NCBI GenBank assembly: GCA_964019155.1 | Contig: OZ025242.1 | Span: 65,410,040 to 65,474,039, forward strand | Source: Osedax fenrisi | Taxonomy: Eukaryota > Annelida > Polychaeta > Sabellida > Siboglinidae | DNA: 64,000 nucleotides | Direction: 5' to 3' | Shown here: positions 58,276 through 64,000 of the stretch, in pieces | How positions within the stretch are numbered: position 1 is the first letter of the stretch | Layout: each line of letters starts with the position of its first letter | Translations under genes and position numbers: made by a program | The notes under the pieces: model-generated | Databases searched by the model: none | Seen by the model: only the letters and a program-made list of their open reading frames with translations | What the model was told of the DNA's origin: nothing

Positions 58276-61200
58276 ATGTTATAGTATCAATACCTGTCAC
58301 TACCTCGATGTTATAGTATCAATACCTCTTACTACCTCGATGTTATAGTATCAATACCTGTCACTACCTCGATGTTATAGTATCAATACCTCTTACTACC
58401 TCGATGTTATAGTATCAATACCTGTCACTACCTCGATGTTATAGTATCAATACCTCTTACTACCTCGATGTTATAGTATCAATACCTCTTACTACCTCGA
58501 TGTTATAGTATCAATACCTGTCACTACCTCGATGTTATAGTATCAATACCTGTCACTACCTCGATGTTATAGTATCAATACCTCTTACTACCTCGATGTT
58601 ATAGTATCAATACCTGTTACTACCTCGATGTTATAGTATCAATACCTGTCACTACCTCGATGTTATAGTATCAATACCTCTTACTACCTCGATGTTATAG
58701 TATCAATACCTGTTACTACCTCGATGTTATAGTATCAATACCTGTCACTACCTCGATGTTATAGTATCAATACCTCTTACTACCTCGATGTTATAGTATC
58801 AATAACTGTTACTACCTCGATGTTATAGTATCAATACCTGTCACTACCTCGATGTTATAGTATCAATACCTCTTACTACCTCGATGTTATAGTATCAATA
58901 CCTCTTACTACCTCGATGTTATAGTATCAATACCTGTTACTACCTCGATGTTATAGTATCAATACCTGTCACTACCTCGATGTTATAGTATCAATACCTC
59001 TTACTACCTCGATGTTATAGTATCAATACCTCTTACTACCTCGATGTTATAGTATCAATACATGTTACTACCTCGATGTTATAGTATCAATACCTGTTAC
59101 TACCTCGATGTTATAGTATCAATACCTGTTATACCTCGATGTTATAGTATCAATACCTCTTACTACCTCGATGTTATAGTATCAATACCTGTCACTACCT
59201 CGATGTTATAGTATCAATACCTCTTACTACCTCGATGTTATAGTATCAATACCTGTTACTACCTCGATGTTATAGTATCAATACCTGTCACTACCTCGAT
59301 GTTATAGTATCAATACCTCTTACTACCTCGATGTTATAGTATCAATACCTGTTACTACCTCGATGTTATAGTATCAATACCTCTTACTACCTCGATGTTA
59401 TAGTATCAATACCTGTTACTACCTCGATGTTATAGTATCAATACATGTTACTACCTCGATGTTATAGTATCAATACCTCTTACTACCTCGATGTTATAGT
59501 ATCAATACCTGTCACTACCTCGATGTTATAGTATCAATACCTCTTACTACCTCGATGTTATAGTATCAATACCTCTTACTACCTCGATGTTATAGTATCA
59601 ATACCTGTTACTACCTTGATGTTATAGTATCAATACCTGTCACTACCTCGATGTTATAGTATCAATACCTCTTACTACCTCGATGTTATAGTATCAATAC
59701 CTGTTACTACCTCGATGTTATAGTATCAATACCTGTCACTACCTCGATGTTATAGTATCAATACCTGTTACTACCTTGATGTTATAGTATCAATACCTGT
59801 CACTACCTCGATGTTATAGTATTAATACATCTTACTACCTCGATGTTATAGTATCAATACCTGTTACTACCTCGATGTTATAGTATCAATACCTGTCACT
59901 ACCTCGATATTATAGTATCAATACCTGTTACTACCTCGATGTTATAGTATCAATACCTGTCACTACATCGATGTTATAGTATCAATACCTGTCACTACCT
60001 CGATGTTATAGTATCAATACCTCTTACTACCTCGATGTTATAGTATCAATACCTCTTACTACCTCGATGTTATAGTATCAATACCTGTCACTACCTCGAT
60101 GTTATAGTATCAATACCTGTTACTACCTTGATGTTATAGTATCAATACCTGTCACTACCTCGATGTTATAGTATCAATACATCTTACTACCTCGATGTTA
60201 TAGTATCAATACCTGTTACTACCTCGATGTTATAGTATCAATACTTGTCACTACCTCGATGTTATAGTATCAATACCTGTTACTACCTCGATGTTATAGT
60301 ATCAATATCTGTCACTACCTCGATGTTATAGTATCAATACCTGTCACTACCTCGATGTTATAGTATCAATACCTCTTACTACCTCGATGTTATAGTATCA
60401 ATACCTGTCACTACCTCGATGTTATAGTATCAATACCTCTTACTACCTCGATGTTATAGTATCAATACCTCTTACTACCTCGATGTTATAGTATCAATAC
60501 CTCTTACTACCTCGATGTTATAGTATCATTCCTGTTACTACCTCGATGTTATAGTATCAATACCTCTTACTACCTCGATGTTATAGTATCAATGCCTCTT
60601 ACTACCTCGATGTTATAGTATCAATACCTGTTACTACCTCGATGTTATAGTGTCAATACCTCTTACTACCTCGATGTTATAGTATCAATACCTGTTACTA
60701 CCTTGATGTTATAGTATCAATACCTGTCACTACCTCGATGTTATAGTATCAATACCTGTTACTACCTCGATGTTATAGTATCAATACCTGTCACTACCTC
60801 GATGTTATAGTATCAATACCTGTCACTACCTCGATGTTATAGTGTCAATACCTCTTACTACCTCGATGTTATAGTATCAATACCTGTTACTACCTCGATG
60901 TTATAGTATCAATACCTGTCACTACCTCGATGTTATAGTATCAATACCTCTTACTACCTCGATGTTATAGTATCACTACCTGTTACTACCTCGATGTTAT
61001 AGTATCAATACCTGTCACTACCTCGATGTTATAGTATCAATACCTGTTACTACCTCGATGTTATAGTATCAATACCTGTTACTACCTCGATGTTATAGTA
61101 TCAATACCTGTCACTACCTCGATGTTATAGTATCAATACCTGTTACTACCTCGATGTTATAGTATCAATACCCCCTACTACCTCGATGTTATAGTATCAA

Positions 61201-64000
61201 TACCTCTTACTACCTCGATGTTATAGTATCAATACCTGTCACTACCTCGATGTTATAGTATCACCACCTGTCACTACCTCGATGTTATAGTATCAATACC
61301 TGTCACTACCTCGATGTTATAGTATCAATACCTCTTACTACCTCGATGTTATAGTATCAATGCCTCTTACTACCTCGATGTTATAGTATCAATACCTGTT
61401 ACTACCTCGATGTTATAGTGTCAATACCTCTTACTACCTCGATGTTATAGTATCAATACCTGTTACTACCTTGATGTTATAGTATCAATACCTGTCACTA
61501 CCTCGATGTTATAGTATCAATACCTGTTACTACCTCGATGTTATAGTATCAATACCTGTCACTACCTCGATGTTATAGTATCAATACCTGTCACTACCTC
61601 GATGTTATAGTATCAATACCTGTCACTACCTCGATGTTATAGTATCAATACCTCTTACTACCTCGATGTTATAGTATCAATACCTGTTACTACCTCGATA
61701 TTATAGTATCAACACCTGTTACTACCTCGATGTTATAGTATCAATACCTCTTACTACCTCGATGTTATAGTATCAATACCTCTTACTACCTCGATGTTAT
61801 AGTATCAATACCTCTTACTACCTCGATGTTATAGTATCAATACCTCTTACTACCTCGATGTTATAGTATCAATACCTCTTACTACCTCGATGTTATAGTA
61901 TCAATACCTCTTACTACCTCGATGTTATAGTATCAATACCTGTTACTACCTCGATGTTATAGTATCAATACCTGTCACTACCTCGATGTTATAGTATCAA
62001 TACCTCTTACTACCTCGATGTTATAGTATCACTACCTGTTACTACCTCGATGTTATAGTATCAATACCTGTCACTACCTCGATGTTATAGTATCAATACC
62101 TGTTACTACCTTGATGTTATAATATCAATACCTGTCACTACCTCGATGTTATAGTATCAATACATCTTACTACCTCGATGTTATAGTATCAATACCTGTT
62201 ACTACCTCGATGTTATAGTATCAATATCTGTCACTACCTCGATGTTATAGTATCAATACCTCTTACTACCTCGATGTTATAGTATCAATACATGTCACTA
62301 CCTCGATGTTATAGTATCAATACCTCTTACTACCTCGATGTTATAGTATAAATACCTCTTACTACCTCGATGTTATAGTATCAATACCTGTTACTACCTT
62401 GATGTTATAGTATCAATACCTGTCACTACCTCGATGTTATAGTATCAATACCTCTTACTACCTCGATGTTATAGTATCAATACCTCTTACTACCTCGATG
62501 TTATAGTATCAATACCTCTTACTACCTCGATGTTATAGTATCAATACCTGTCACTACCTCGATTTTATAGTATCAATACCTCTTACTACCTCGATGTTAT
62601 AGTATCAATACCTGTTACTACCTAGATGTTATAGTATCAATACCTGTTACTACCTCGATGTTATAGTATCAATACCTGTCACTACCTCGATGTTATAGTA
62701 TCAATACCTGTTACTACCTCGATGTTATAGTATCAATACCTGTTAGTACCTCGATGTTATAGTATCAATACCTGTCACTACCTCGATGTTATAGTATCAA
62801 TACCTGTTACTACCTCGATGTTATAGTATCAATACATGTTACTACCTCGATGTTATAGTATCAATACCTCTTACTACCTCGATGTTATAGTATCAATACC
62901 TGTCACTACCTCGATGTTATAGTATCAATACCTGTCACTACCTCGATGTTATAGTATCAATACCTGTTACTACCTCGATGTTATAGTATCAATACATGTT
63001 ACTACCTCGATATTATAGTATCAATACCTCTTACTACCTCGATGTTATAGTATCAATACCTGTCACTACCTCGATGTTATAGTATCAATACCTGTCACTA
63101 CCTCGATGTTATAGTATCAATACCTGTTACTACCTCGATGTTATAGTATCAATACCTGTCACTACCTCGATGTTATAGTATCAATACCTGTTACTACCTC
63201 GATGTTATAGTATCAATACCTCTTACTACCTCGATGTTATAGTATCAATACCTATCACTACCTCGATGTTATAGTATCAATACCTGTTACTACCTCGATG
63301 TTATAGTATCAATACCTGTTACTACCTCGATATTATAGTATCAATACATGTTAGTACCTCGATGTTATAATATCAATACCTGTTACTACCTCGATATTAT
63401 AGTATCAATACATGTTAGTACCTCGATGTTATAGTATCAATACCTCTTACTACCTCGATGTTATAGTATCAATACCTGTCACTACCTCGATGTTATAGTA
63501 TCAATACCTCTTACTACCTCGATGTTATAGTATCAATACCTCTTACTACCTCGATGTTATAGTATCAATACCTGTTACTACCTCGATGTTATAGTATCAA
63601 TACCTCTTACTACCTCGATGTTATAGTATCAATACCTGTTACTACCTCGATGTTATAGTAGCAATACCTGTTACTACCTCGATGTTATAGTATCAATACC
63701 TGTCACTACCTCGATGTTATAGTATCAATACCTGTTACTACCTCGATGTTATAGTATCAATACCTGTCACTACCTCGATGTTATAGTATCAATACCTGTT
63801 ACTACCTCGATGTTATAGTATCAATACCTGTTACTACCTCGATATTATAGTATCAATACATGTTAGTACCTCGATGTTATAATAGCAATACCTGTTACTA
63901 CCTCGATATTATAGTATCAATACCTGTCACTACCTCGATGTTATAGTATCAATACCTGTTACTACCTCGATATTATAGTATCAATACCTGTCACTACCTC

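Larger units (their letters stand above)
49234..64000 (+). repeat. 32-bp satellite, right block (about 461 units, runs off the window)
   Basis: Same unit and variant classes as the left block. The core CTACCTCGATGTTATAGTAT is highly conserved; variation concentrates at positions 12 and 14 of the unit. Occasional units carry TTGATG, CGATATTA, AATATC or GCAATACC. The array continues beyond 64000. Confidence 0.97.

Noticed and set aside
45633..64000. CRISPR-like array (regular repeats with variable parts)
   Set aside because: The units are contiguous 32-bp tandem repeats without unique spacers, and the DNA is eukaryotic.

Overview
The window is AT-rich, intron-containing animal DNA, most likely from an arthropod. 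The evidence is PHD-bearing CR1/L2-like LINEs, hAT, P-element (THAP) and pogo/Tigger transposases, tRNA-derived SINEs, many MITEs and long satellites. I see no ordinary single-copy host gene with certainty. Almost everything recognisable is transposon or tandem repeat, in nested layers. The species cannot be named from sequence alone.

Layout. 1-105 is the right end of a pogo/Tigger-type element. 577-5225 (+) is a multi-exon pogo/Tigger-like DDE transposase gene. Splice sites and phases chain its exons from the catalytic domain, through seven 51-nt exons (six of them near-identical tandem copies on a 376-377 bp period, 411 bp for the first step), to a C-terminal PHD-like zinc finger. 5.3-7.65 kb holds a SINE fragment, a tRNA-like sequence, a perfect 221-bp palindrome and AT microsatellites. 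7.65-16.56 kb is dominated by two inverted copies of an unclassified transposon whose ends read CCCAGCAAACAGG. They sit either side of a half-deleted hAT element (10314-11453). The right copy (11530-16561, about 5.0 kb) has both ends and interrupts a P-element (THAP9-like) pseudogene, which continues at 16562-18620 and is also split by a 243-bp MITE with an 8-bp target duplication. 18.6-20.7 kb is a broken CR1/L2-like LINE (LINE A). 20.9-25.4 kb contains two copies of a second transposon family (ends CCCGACAAACA) and a MITE with perfect TIRs. 26.8-28.6 kb is a different LINE (LINE B) with an intact RT reading frame and an (ATT)n tail. 29-34.9 kb carries a LINE 5' leader copy, two SINEs, several MITEs, a GC-richer stretch and an 11-bp array of forkhead-like sites.

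34.9-45 kb is a nearly full-length CR1/L2-like LINE (LINE C, minus strand; PHD-containing ORF1 and EN-RT ORF2, each with one frameshift). It is flanked on both sides by perfect (AGT)n: 4.4 kb on its 3' side and about 1 kb on its 5' side. 45.1-45.3 kb has one small lysine-rich ORF of unknown nature. From 45.6 kb to the window end is a 32-bp satellite (about 515 units visible, continuing past the edge), interrupted once by a decayed hAT element that itself carries a PIF/Harbinger-like MITE.

The region reads as a heterochromatin-like graveyard with some very recent events: perfect microsatellites, a perfect palindrome, near-identical exon copies, and 960-bp and 576-bp higher-order satellite duplications. 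The observations I consider most worth following are the phase-preserving exon array in the Tigger-like gene, LINEs lying within (TAC)n arrays, the unclassified CCCRRCAAACA transposon superfamily with apparent 2-bp target duplications, and a satellite whose every unit carries a let-7 seed-match sequence.
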